From Gloeopeniophorella convolvens (taxonomy: Eukaryota; Basidiomycota; Agaricomycetes; Russulales), in the NCBI GenBank assembly GCA_022496205.1, contig WTXD01000002.1, positions 744,001 through 808,000 of the forward strand: a stretch of 64,000 nt of DNA. The letters run 5' to 3'. Position 1 is the stretch's first letter. Every line of letters begins with the position of its first letter. The notes beneath the pieces are model-generated. The model saw only the letters and a list, made by a program, of their open reading frames with translations, had not been told where the DNA came from and did no database searches. Positions 1-9,777 of the stretch are shown here, piece after piece. A program made the position numbers and the translations under genes.

Positions 1-387
1 GTGAATCCGGAGAGGATGTCGGAGCGAAAAGGGTCAAGTGGGACCGTGGCCTGTTCACGACAGTTTATTTCGACGAACTCCCGCTGCAATCGCAGGGACA
101 CGATCGGCCGCAGACACCAGCAGCGTCCAAGGGGGCACTAGCTAGCCCGGCAAAGGTCAGTGGAGCGACACCTTCCTGCGTCGACGATAGAGCCCCTGAT
201 ATAGTCTTGGCAGGCGTTGCGCCTTGACAGCCTCGGAAATCTGATAGACGCCACCTCGCCATTGAGAGATTTGGTGCAGGAGAATGTTATCATCAAGAAG
301 TTTGTTTACGACGATGACGCTGAGGCAGCAGAGCTTGACGCGCCCAAACCACCCTCGAAGGGTAAGGGCAAGAAGCTGAAGGGATGA
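1..387 (+). CDS. C-terminal part of an unrecognised protein (5' truncated)
   Basis: The window opens inside this gene. Frame 3 is open from base 3 to 155. A GT at 156-157 and an AG at 212-213 mark a 58-base intron, and the last exon runs 214-387 to TGA in the same phase. The visible tail is about 109 residues. It holds a KRVKWDRGLF segment, a Pro/Ala-rich stretch, an acidic patch (VYDDDAEAAE) and a lysine-rich end (GKGKKLKG). The KRVKW stretch resembles an RVxF-type PP1-docking motif, but such short motifs arise by chance. I do not recognise the family. The frame continuity across the intron makes the coding call fairly safe; the function is unknown. Confidence 0.6.
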
Positions 388-506
388 TTTATACCTCGTT
401 GCGGAAATTGCTTTGATTTATTGTTGTACATGATGGACCCCGCTTGGTTGCGCAGGTAGCGGTACCACTATCTAATACGCACGCATGTGCCCCACGTACA
501 GTTTGG

Positions 507-1683
507 TTACTTGGATCCGCCGCGGTATGAAAGCGTGGGGCTGGCCTGGTTGACGGGGAGCACATAGACCTCTGCGAGATTAACGTGCAGCGGCCGCGCG
601 GCAGCCCAGACGATCTCCTCCGCAATGTCCTCTGCCGTCACTGGGTGGCCATGAGCAGGCGAATCACAGCGGTAAATCCATGAACGCACGTGGCTGCAAG
701 CCCTGGTACACCTTGTCCGCTGCGGCCTTGTCGCCGCGGAAGCGCACGATGGAGAACTCAGTCTCTACCATCCCTGGAAAAGGTTAGAGCGTTAACAACG
801 CAATTCGAAACGAGGTAGGCCGTCGAGGCACTAACCTGGCTGGATCTCAGTCACACGGATGGGCGTGTCGACGACCTCGCGCAGGAGCGAGCCGGTGAAC
901 GCGCGCACGGCGGCCTTGGTCGCGCAGTAAATGCTGCCACCGACGTACGGCTCGCGCCCGGCGACCGATCCGAGGTTGATGACGTGCCCGGTATTGCGCT
1001 GCTTAAAGTCTGCGCGCGGGGATGGGCCTCAGCTGGCGGCGCGAGCACAAGGGCGGCCACGCACCCTTGACGAGCAGCTGCGTGATCGAGATGAGCCCGA
1101 GCACGTTCGTCGCGAACATCGCGTCGATGTCGCTCTCCGCGACGTCGCCGACACGCTCGACGCCCTTCACGAAGCCTGCGTTGTTCACTGCGCACGCGTG
1201 AGCCGGGGCGTGCGCGCGCGAGAGACAGAGGGCGCACCGAGAACGTCGACGTTGCGCAGCTCCGGCGGCACCTTGGACCAGAGCGCGGCGACCTGCGCCT
1301 TGTCGGACACGTCGAGCTGCACGGTGACGATCTTTCCGCCCTGCTGCACGCCGGCCGCCTGGTGCGCCGCGCTCGCGGCGTCCGCGACCACCTTGAGCTG
1401 GTCCGCGCGACGCGCGAGGAGGATCAGGTTCGATCCGCCCTGCGCGGGCCGGGCAGGTGCGTGTCAGTCCTGCGAGGGGCAGCAGCGCAGCGTGGATGGA
1501 GGCACCTTTGCAAATAGGATCGCGGTAGCCTGCGGGCGTGCGTGTGCGCGTGCGCGCAGGGCGCTATCAGCTATGTCGGCCGGTACGAGATAGGTGGCAG
1601 GAGCGCACCGCGCCGATGCCGGCGCTGGCGCCGGTGATGAGGACGGTCTTGCCGAGCAGTCTAGAGGCGTTGAAAACAGACAT
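507..1683 (-). CDS. NADP-dependent short-chain dehydrogenase/reductase (YMR226C/YdfG-like)
   Basis: Classical SDR of about 271 residues in seven exons, read right to left: 1683-1609, 1529-1506, 1439-1238, 1187-1065, 1009-836, 773-690 and 640-507. All junctions keep frame. The start ATG is at 1683. Visible motifs: cofactor loop TGASAGIG near residue 19, NNAG after the third junction, the catalytic Ser region NLGSVAGR and the catalytic YCATK (Tyr and Lys). The family oxidises 3-hydroxy acids such as L-allo-threonine or serine with NADP+, and reduces various carbonyls. Sequence similarity points to the yeast YMR226C group; the actual substrate cannot be read from sequence. Exon 2 is only 24 bases (residues TAILFAK). 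The gene is divergent from the SET-domain gene, 190 bases away. Confidence 0.9.
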
Positions 1684-1873
1684 GGAGGTGGGAGGGTGTG
1701 TGCAAGGTGGAGAGAGGGGATGGGGATGGGCGGTGAAGAGCACGGGTCGATGATGCCTGGGTATCATGCGATCGCATGATAGAATTCCGATAACGAGCAC
1801 TCTCCCTTCCGCGTGCACGACGAAGAGCGGGAGCGGAGTGCCGTCCAACGTGCTTTCACACGTCTTCAGGACG
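1684..1873. promoter_or_regulatory. Divergent promoter between SDR and SET-domain genes
   Basis: The 190 bases between two outward-reading start codons must carry both promoters and both 5' leaders. No clear TATA box is seen. There is an imperfect palindrome around 1766-1781 (catgcgatcgcatg). Co-regulation of the two genes is possible but not shown. Confidence 0.45.
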
Positions 1874-3591
1874 ATGACTCTGCCGAGCCCTGACCCAGCT
1901 GGCCTTGCAGACGAGCGGCGTTGGCGCGCATTGCTCGAATGGCTCAAAGGCCATCGTATGCTTGTCGACTCGGAGCACCTCCTCGTCCAGCGTAGAACCA
2001 CAACTGGTACGTGTCCTTCGACCTTCCAAAGGACTTAAGCTTCATGAAGCGTGCCGCCCTTCAGCTTCAGGGGCAGGGAACGGTCTCTTTGCTACCACCG
2101 ACGTTCCAGTGTGTATCCCCATCCATTATCCCCGACTATTTTTTTTAAATATCATCTCCAGCGCCAAGCACCACTCTTCACGCTGCCGGGCTCTGCTAAA
2201 CTGAATGCGAGAACCTTGGCGCACTACCCGAACTCGAAGCAACTAACGGCGACTCAGCTCATCGCTTTGCACCTGCTGCTATTCAGGCCAACAGTCGGCA
2301 AAGAGTCCGACGATCGCCTCTTTGGGCCATACATTTCCATCTTGCCGCGGGACTTTGGCAGTCACCCTCTTACTTGGATAGTGCATCGCACTCTGGGCGC
2401 AGCCTCTCGCGAAGAGAGCACTTTGCTGGACCTGTTGCCTCCATCTACGCTGGCAGCCCTTGGCTCGCTAGAGGAACGATTCTGGAAAGATTGGGGGACT
2501 GTTCGATTGTACTTGGTGCGGCTGCGCGCGTATCTCGGCCGTCGCTTATTGATACATCAGTGGTCAGGATGGCTCGCCAGAGGTGATCGCGCCACGTCAC
2601 AGAGCACGCGAGGAATCTGAGTGGACCTTGAACTTTATGTGGGCCTGGCTAAACGGTAGTAGAACTCCTTTGGATTTGGAATGACGCCTGATTGACAAGG
2701 ATGTAGTGAACACGCGTTGTCTATATGACGATCTTGGGCTGGACAAGGAGAACAACATAAGCCTATGCCCTATTTTCGATCTCGCTAATCACGCCTGGGC
2801 ACAGCCTACGATGGAGCCAGTGCGAACAGCCGAATCAGAAGTCTGGGACGGACCTTCGTCGGGGGACAAGGACAACTCGGACCTCGTGTGCGTTTCACAC
2901 AACACCGGTATCGAGCAGGATCAAGAAGTGACATTAAAATACGGCTGGCATCCAAACCGGACGCTTTTCGTAGAGTACGGGTTTGTCAACAGCATCAGCG
3001 CGGGCGCGGAGGAGATCGGAGCTGGCACATATCCGGGCGAGATCGAGGTCCAAGATATCATAGAGGGCATGTTGGAGCGTCGGGGTAAAGCAGGCGCATT
3101 CATGAAGAGAACCCTGAGCGCAGAAGGGTACTGGGGGTAATTCATTGGGCAATCTGGTCTCGGAGACCGCGGAATGAGAGCTGACAAACTGCGGAAGGGA
3201 CTGGACGCTGCACTCGACGCCAATACCTGGACAAGCATCGTTTCGTCTCATTACGGCGTTAAGGCTTTACCACGTTTTCAGCTCGGGATGGGACGGAGAA
3301 GTACGGACCGAGGAGGACATGAGCGCAGCCTCGAGGCGGTGGCGAGAGACAATAATGGGGCAAGAGGAGGTCGTGTCGGAGGCGAACGAGAGGGCATGTG
3401 CTGAGAGCATACGGGCGATATGTGCGGAGACATTACGAAGGGCCGAGGAGGGTATGTCGGCGGTGGATGAGGCGATGAGACTGGGCGGGGACGAGCGGTA
3501 CCTGTCGGCGTGGAGGAGCGTGCGGATGCTGTGGGCCGAGGAGAGATCCGTCGCCGCCGCGCTCCTTACCGCCCCTTCGCCCATTATGTAA
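1874..3591 (+). CDS. SET-domain protein lysine methyltransferase (SETD6/Rkm-like)
   Basis: About six exons. The start ATG is taken at 1874 (MTLPSPDPAG), followed by a helical segment LLEWLKGHRM. A second exon carries the SET N-part GAGNGLFATTDVP. Later exons hold AWLNDVVNTRCLY, the substrate and cofactor core FDLANHAW with the NHA motif, then TLKYGWHPN and FVEYGF. The last junction joins GYWG to DWTLHSTP. A C-terminal Rubis-subs-bind-like helical region ends at TAPSPIM, TAA at 3589-3591. This subfamily methylates lysines of ribosomal or other proteins with S-adenosylmethionine. The first intron (near 1993-2034) is the least certain; the frame switches there and an intron starting at GTAGAA is my best fit. 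The target protein is unknown. Confidence 0.85.
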
Positions 3592-3743
3592 CTTAGCTGA
3601 CTAAGCACGGCGCCCTCGTGCTCCCGCGGCGCGAACACCGACTCATCTCGTCTCCCTTCTCTCCCTCCAAGGCGTTCTCCCGCCAGAGGCGATCCCTCCT
3701 TCACCTCTTTTCCTCTCCCTTCCACCCTTGATTTGAGCTCACG

Positions 3744-5614
3744 ATGGCCGTTGAGCCGTTCCTGGGCACCCGTTCCCAGAAGCTATTCATCGCAACCAGT
3801 ATGCGTCTATCTCGCATTGATTCCCCTTTTCCTGCTCACCTTGCCATCTCCTAGTCTCGATCCGTGAGTATCTATGTCCTCAGCATCTCCCTATATCTTC
3901 TTACTCCATTTTCAGAGGCTGTCGCGGTCCTTGCCATAATCTCCATCACATTCCACCTGGTACGTGCCCATCTCAGCATTGATGCGTGCATGTATCTAAC
4001 TGCAATCAGGTTGCCGAACATGTTGACTTCAACAAGTCCAATTACAAGGCATGCGTTGTGCATGCCCACCCCACGCCGTGTTTCTGAATATCTGTAGACT
4101 CTGCCCTGCTATCTTGCTTTGTTCGTCCTAGCAGAGTGAGTTACATTCGGCCCCCGGCCTCTCCTTATCCGTTGACAACCGAGCTACCCAGGATATTCGA
4201 ACTTTTGATGGCCTTCGATGCCCTGCGACTACGGAACGTCATTCAGCTTGCCGGTATCCTCTGTACGTTTCAATTTCGCTTCCCAGCATCGCACGGAGCT
4301 ATAACTCCGGCGCCAGTATTCCATGTCGCGCTCGTCGTATTTGCGGCGATCCAGGTGCATGAAACCAAGACGGCATTGGTAAGGAAACAGAATTGTGATG
4401 GAAGCGTTGACTTTGTGGTAAGACTCTCAATGTGCGCTTTGATCTACCGGATTTGCTGACCCTCGCCAAGCAATGCGGGGGCCACCATACCTTGTATAGC
4501 AAAGTGAAGCACCTACTCATTGTCGTGCCGTGTGTCATCGCTGGAGCATGGTTCATCATGTTGTTCTTTGTCCGAGCTCTCTACTACGAATTCGGGTAAG
4601 CAACCAACATCTCGTGCTTCGTCTGAACCCCACTTCTGACCTACCCTAGTTGGGCGATCTTCCGAGTCGTAGGGGCAAATCCGGCCATGAAGAGTGAGTA
4701 AACCCGAGGTTGATGTCAGTTGTCGTTACTGAATTGTCTATGATTCAGCCATGTATCAGTTTTACCAGGTCTTGATCTGCCTCCTGAAGTTTGATTTCTT
4801 CGCTTTCACGGGTGTCACCACTCAGGTACGTATACCGATACTGCTCACGGACGTTTCTCAACAAGGTCGTAATTCCCAGCTTCTCATCGTCGTTCTTTCT
4901 ACGAACTCGGCGGAGTTTGGCTTGACAATTGCCGCAATACCTGTAGTTCTCATGCTCCTCATCGGGTGTGCTTTTGCTGTACAGCGTGAGATCAGATGGT
5001 ACGTGTGCCGATCAGGCTGTGTTTATCCCCCCCTCTGATCTTCTGGTAGGTTGATGGCTTTCTCTTTGGTGTTGATGTTGGCGTCCGAGACGTACTGTGA
5101 GTGCACATGGTTCCGTCCTTTCGGTCCTTGAGTTGACTCGTTACCTTCTCGTATAGTCGGTATGGTGATCAGTTGACTTCACCCGTCAATCAACTCACAT
5201 GTGTCAGTTTACAAACTTGTCCGTTTCTTTGAGCCAAGCTCAGAAGAACAATATGAGACAACTCGGGCAACATTGACTGTCTTCAGTAAGTTCGTGTCTT
5301 TCGCACGGGGAAGGCACGGCTGATGTCCTGGCACGTAACAGCCATTGTCGCCTTTCTATTGCTCCTTACAACTTTCGGTATTGGCCTGAGGTGCTTCCAC
5401 GACTTTGGTAAGGGTCTGTATGCATCGAAAACATCTGGTCAGTTGGTCCCGTACTGTCTGTATTCACCAGTAAACCTCATGCATTATTCGCTAAACCTGA
5501 ATCACAGATACGTTGCTCTTCCGACCAAAGCGCGGGTCCAAGTCCAAAGGCCGTGGCGAGGACAAAGATGATTCCCTTGGCCAGCCATTGGAACCACGCA
5601 TGTCGATCGAGTAA
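3744..5614 (+). CDS. Multi-pass membrane protein, UPF0658 Golgi type
   Basis: Begins MAVEPFLGTRSQK at 3744 and is broken into at least eight small exons by introns of about 50-60 bases. Hydrophobic segments appear in turn: around 3930-3990, 4200-4330, 4500-4590, 4790-4830 (FDFFAFTG), 4880-4990 (LLIVVLSTNSAEFG, then VVLMLLIGCAFAV), 5050-5100 and 5335-5400. This fits a seven-helix protein. An FFEPSSEEQY linker lies between the last helices. The tail (PKRGSKSKGRGED ... EPRMSIE) is basic and hydrophilic, ending at TAA 5612-5614. The layout matches the fungal UPF0658 Golgi-membrane family, whose role is unknown. Individual exon edges are not all resolved. Confidence 0.7.
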
Positions 5615-6418
5615 CGAGTTGGGTAATGCGTTGTTTTCCTATCTAATCACATTAATTATTGTCTCCATGGAACGGACAGTAGTTGATTTGCGCGCCCTGC
5701 GGCGCATACGGGTTCTTGTCTACATGCCAGCATATACACACTTTCCCTACGTGAAGACCCCTGTCGAGTGTGAACGGACCTGCCCACCATCTGTAATGAG
5801 ACTCTGTAGCATGTCCAATAATACAGTCTACACTCCACCCGTACCGAATGATGGTACCGCGCAGTTACCGAGCCCGAATGCCATGGCAATACATGCGAGC
5901 GCGCAGCAACCCGGCTGAGATCACTCTCCGAGGAAGACCTCCAGTAATTGTACCGACGGGACACCAGACCCCGTATAGAATAATGTACTCGGCACGGGCC
6001 CCGTATTGTGCTTCCCAAGACCAATGGAGGCATCTGGTTTGCTGAAGCTCCGCCTTCTTACCCAGTGCCTGTGGTTCTACAGCATGCTTCGGCGGTCGAA
6101 CGGCGAACCCTATGAATGCGATAAGCTCAACACGACCCCACTTATGCCAGGGAATATAAGACACCTTTCAACAGTAAGTTACATGACAGATACGGTCAAC
6201 CGTAGTACTTGCATTGGTTTGCACTGCGCCTGAGGAATGACGGTGGCCAAACGGAGGCAAATCCATTGGACGGTGGCTCCGCCGTACGCGTCCTTTGCTA
6301 CTGTCACTACTTGGTACTATACATTTACATTTGTTTGGATACACAGGTGCATCTCTCCTGCTCCCACAGTGGCATATTCTGTCGCCTATGAAATTTAGCT
6401 CATGTCGTGGCGGGCGTC
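5615..6418. other. Convergent intergenic region with coding-like fragments
   Basis: 804 bases between the UPF0658-type gene (+) and the FDH stop (-), so it must hold both 3' UTRs. No complete gene is supported. Two stretches on the + strand look somewhat protein-like: about 5910-5990 (AEITLRGRPPVIVPTG) and about 5998-6112 (RIVLPKTNGGIWFAEAPPSY), the second ending at a TGA. They lie in different frames and I found no convincing intron joining them. Confidence 0.4.
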
Positions 6419-8099
6419 TCAACGCTGGCCATCTGGGAAAGACGTCGGTTTCAAGCATAAAACGAAACGAAACGAACAAAAAAAAGGAACTCACAAGCTT
6501 TGGTTTCGTACTTGCCTGAGCGCGATCACTATTCAGCAAGGGCAGTAATGGCGCACGTCCGTCAACTCACCTAGTCCGACGATGACATTTGCAGGATTCT
6601 GCGGTTTGTTCTCAAAGAAGTTCTGGAGGATTGACTTGGTTCCGGTAGCGTAGCGCTCCTGCGCGTCCAGCGTCGTGCCAGAATAGTGTGGGACCATGCC
6701 GTTGCCCGCGCCGAGTGGGTTCTTCATGTATCGCCAGGGGTGGTCTTTCGGCGCAGGCTGCACATTCCATACGTCACCCGAGTAGCCGCGGATCTTGCCA
6801 GACTCTAGAGCTTCAGCGATGTCCTCGGCGTTGCAGATTGCACCACGCGCGGTGTTTACAATCCAGGCACCCTGAAATTCCACTCAATGAGAAAGAATGG
6901 GTCACATTCAAGTTGAGAGACACGAACGGGTTTGAAGTGCGCGAGGAGATCCCTGTTAACTAGGTTGCGGGTTCCATGATGCAGAGGTGCATTGACTGTG
7001 ACGACGTCACACTGAGAAACAAACTCCTGCAAGCCTAGGTGTAAGGTATCTCCAGGGTGGGTACCGATACAACAAGACATACCTTCAGGTCTTCTACGCG
7101 TCGAGCCTTGACCGCCTTTTCGACGTCTATAAAGCGCATGAGCAATGGAAGCAGGAAACACGGACGGAAAACATACCAGACGGCAGTTGCGCGTAATCGT
7201 AGTAGAGGAGCTCTTTCGTGTCAAAGGGGACCAGACGTTGCAAGACACGGTAACCGATGCGCCCCGCGCCAATGGTACCGACTACCTTTCCCTCCAGGTC
7301 GAATGCGTCGCGCGCGATATCAGATACTTGCCAGTCACCGCGTTCAATCATTTCATGTGCTGGTATGAAGTTCCGCACGAGGAGCAGGATCGACATGACG
7401 ACATGCTCAGCAACGGAGACCACGTTCGAGCCGGACACCTAAAGCAAGCCTATCAGCGACGCGCTTCGGAAAACGGAGCATAGAGCTCGCCTCCAGGACT
7501 TGGACCTGATTATCCACGGCAGCATCCAGATCGATGTGGTCAGACCCAACACCGGCGGTGACACAGAGCTTGAGGTTCTTGGCCTAGAGTAGCGTCAGCG
7601 ATAGTGCGGATGGCCCTCCGATCTGGTGGACTGACCTTGTTCAAGAGATCGCGAGTGAGGTAGCCGGGATGGAACGGTGTTGTGATCAAGACGTCGGACT
7701 GAAGAGGCGAAGTGAGATGCTTCTCAGGCGAAGGCTCTCCGCACGCACATCGACAATATGCTTGTGGAAGTCGCTGTCAGGTCCCTCCTTGGAGCTGGTG
7801 ACCTAGTAACGTCGCATTAAACAAGAGAAACTGCGATATATTCCGAGATTTGACTCACGACAAGTTCGTGTCCATTGGATTCGAGGTATTTCCGAAGGCC
7901 GAGCTGCCCAACCCTCGTTAGACGGAAGGTCCGCAGCGACTATATCCTGCCATGTACCTCGTTCTCAACGGTCCCAAGAAGTCGGGGTTCCGCCTTGGCG
8001 GCCTTGAAGCCATTGTAGAGGATTGCGAGGACCTGGAGACCGCAACGCTGATCAACAAACGGAGCTCGCGTTCAACATGTTGGAGGGAGGTACCTTCAT
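6419..8099 (-). CDS. FDH1: NAD+-dependent formate dehydrogenase
   Basis: Oxidises formate to CO2 with reduction of NAD+, usually in the cytosol or mitochondria. Exons were traced by family consensus. The first exon is six bases (8099-8094, Met-Lys), joined to 8032-7958 (VLAILYNG ... VENE), then 7903-7859 ([15 protein letters not shown]) and onward. Landmarks: substrate loop [31 protein letters not shown], nucleotide fold GTIGAGRIG, catalytic Arg in NTARGA, catalytic His in PHYSGTT. The end is built from two short exons giving KYETKA and YGQR, TGA at 6421-6419; the unspliced reading would end wrongly at 6533. One intron (7490-7439) has a GC donor. The gene is divergent from the J-protein gene. 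No mitochondrial leader is visible. Confidence 0.95.
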
Positions 8100-8492
8100 A
8101 TCTCGAAAATGAGGCAATACAACAGGAGGTCAACTGGAGGTGGAGCCCCCTTGTTCGAGAACGCCTCTGAATATAAGCGGCCCATGGAATCGACGTGTGT
8201 AATGGATAAGTCGGATGCTGTAGCTTCAATACTCCCACCGCCAGGGTGACCGTCATGGGACTAACTCGCCGTTCGCGGCACACGCAGAGTCCGCCTCTAG
8301 CCAGCTCTAGATCTAGCCTCACGTACAGATTAGATCAGGAGATCTGGTTGTTGTCGCGCTCCGTCACACAGTGACGCAGTTCACGTGGTCACAGTGATGC
8401 GTAACGCGTAACGTGCCACGTGGTCACGACGCGTCAATCACGTCAGCGGTCGCGGGCGGCTCTGCTTGGTTGGGACCTTCACTCGACTTGCC
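8100..8492. promoter_or_regulatory. Divergent FDH/J-protein promoter with repeated CACGTG boxes
   Basis: 393 bases between the FDH start (-) and the J-protein start (+). An 11-base sequence, cacgtggtcac, occurs twice as a direct repeat at 8382-8392 and 8417-8427; each copy contains a CACGTG E-box. Nearby are gtcacacagtgac (8363-8375, inverted symmetry), a gcgtaac tandem near 8399-8412 and cacgtcag near 8439. CACGTG is the core site for bHLH regulators in fungi; that any such factor acts here is inference. Confidence 0.5.
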
Positions 8493-9590
8493 ATGGACTC
8501 GAGCAATCCTGCCTCTCTCTTCTTTGACGACAGCGAGGTCGATTTGTACGATGTTCTCGGCGTCAAACCCGAGGCATTGGAAGATGAGATCAAGAAAGCG
8601 TACAGGAAAGCTGCCCTTATCTACCATCCTGACAAGCACGCCGGTTCCAGCGAGGATGCTAAGGAAGCTGCGTCTCGGAAATTCCAGCAAGTAGGGTTTG
8701 CATATGCCGTTCTCGGTGACTCGAAACGCCGCGCCAAGTACGATGCGACAGGGAGCACGGAGGAGGGATTCGACCTCGCCGAGGGAGAAGATGGCTGGGA
8801 GGCGTACTTCGAAGCATTGTTCGAGAGCGTCACGAAGCAGAAGCTGGATGAGTTGAAGAAGGAGTATCAAGGTGCGAGCTCTGCATCGCTTTGCTGTCAG
8901 CTAAACTGCAACAACTAGGCAGGTTCATCTGAGGAGGTCGACGATCTGAAGGCGGCATACGAGGAGACGGAAGGCTCGCTAGGCGACATCATGACTCACA
9001 TCCCACACTCTACCCACGAGGATGAGGCCCGCTTCGTTGTTATCATCTCCGACCTCATCACGAAAGGGGAACTTTCTGCTACTACCGCATGGACTAAGAG
9101 CTCGAAGGACGAAAAGTCGAAGCTTGTTCGGAAAAAACAAGCCAATAAAGAAGCGAAGGAGGCCGAAGAACTCGCAAAGGAGCTGGGCGTCTGGGATGAA
9201 TTTTATGGGAGTGGTAAGGCTGGACCTCGTAAGGGCAAGGGCAAGGGCAAGTCGAAGAAAGGGGAGCAAGACGAGGGAGAGGAGGACTATTCGGCTTTGC
9301 AGGCGCTCATCCTGAAGAAGCGCCAGAACGCTGGAGCATTCCTCGACAATCTCGCTGCGAAGTACACTGATCCCAAACCTCGTGCGAAGGGCAAGCGCAA
9401 AAGCGACGCGGACGTTGAAGATGCTGAAGAGTCACCCAAGAAAAGGAGACGCGGTGCAGACCCAGATCCTCCGGACATTGACGATGAAGAGTTTGCAAAG
9501 TTGCAGCAGAAGTTGTTCAGCGACAAGAAGGATGCGAAGGCCGGTAACTCGGGGAAGGGGAGGCGAAGTGGACGCACCCGCAAAGCTTGA
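8493..9590 (+). CDS. DnaJ-domain protein, DNAJC9-like histone co-chaperone
   Basis: Two exons, 8493-8871 and 8923-9590, joined in frame. The J domain is at the N-terminus (VDLYDVLGV ... IYHPDKHAG) with the Hsp70-activating HPD triad intact. A helical, charged middle follows ([19 protein letters not shown]), then [13 protein letters not shown] and a long Lys/Arg/Glu-rich tail with KKRRRG and [10 protein letters not shown]. This layout matches DNAJC9, a nuclear J-protein that handles histone H3-H4 with Hsp70. An in-frame ATG upstream at 8466 exists; 8493 is preferred because the family starts close to the J domain. Confidence 0.85.
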
Positions 9591-9777
9591 TTGGGACCTT
9601 CATTTGAACTTATTTGATCCGTCGTTGTTCCGTCATCGTTTTGCCGTGTGTATTTTGTAGACCCCGTTGGTTCGCTATCTTATATGTACTCGTCTAGCAG
9701 ATCTATGGGATGTAACGGACATATCCTCTCGGGTGGTGAATGGTGCAAATAGTACAATCAGGCTACAAGCTACGAAC

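Noticed and set aside
6533..6541. Stop of the last long FDH frame taken as the gene end
   Set aside because: That reading runs through an intron; the family end AYGQR is recovered by two further short exons ending at 6419.
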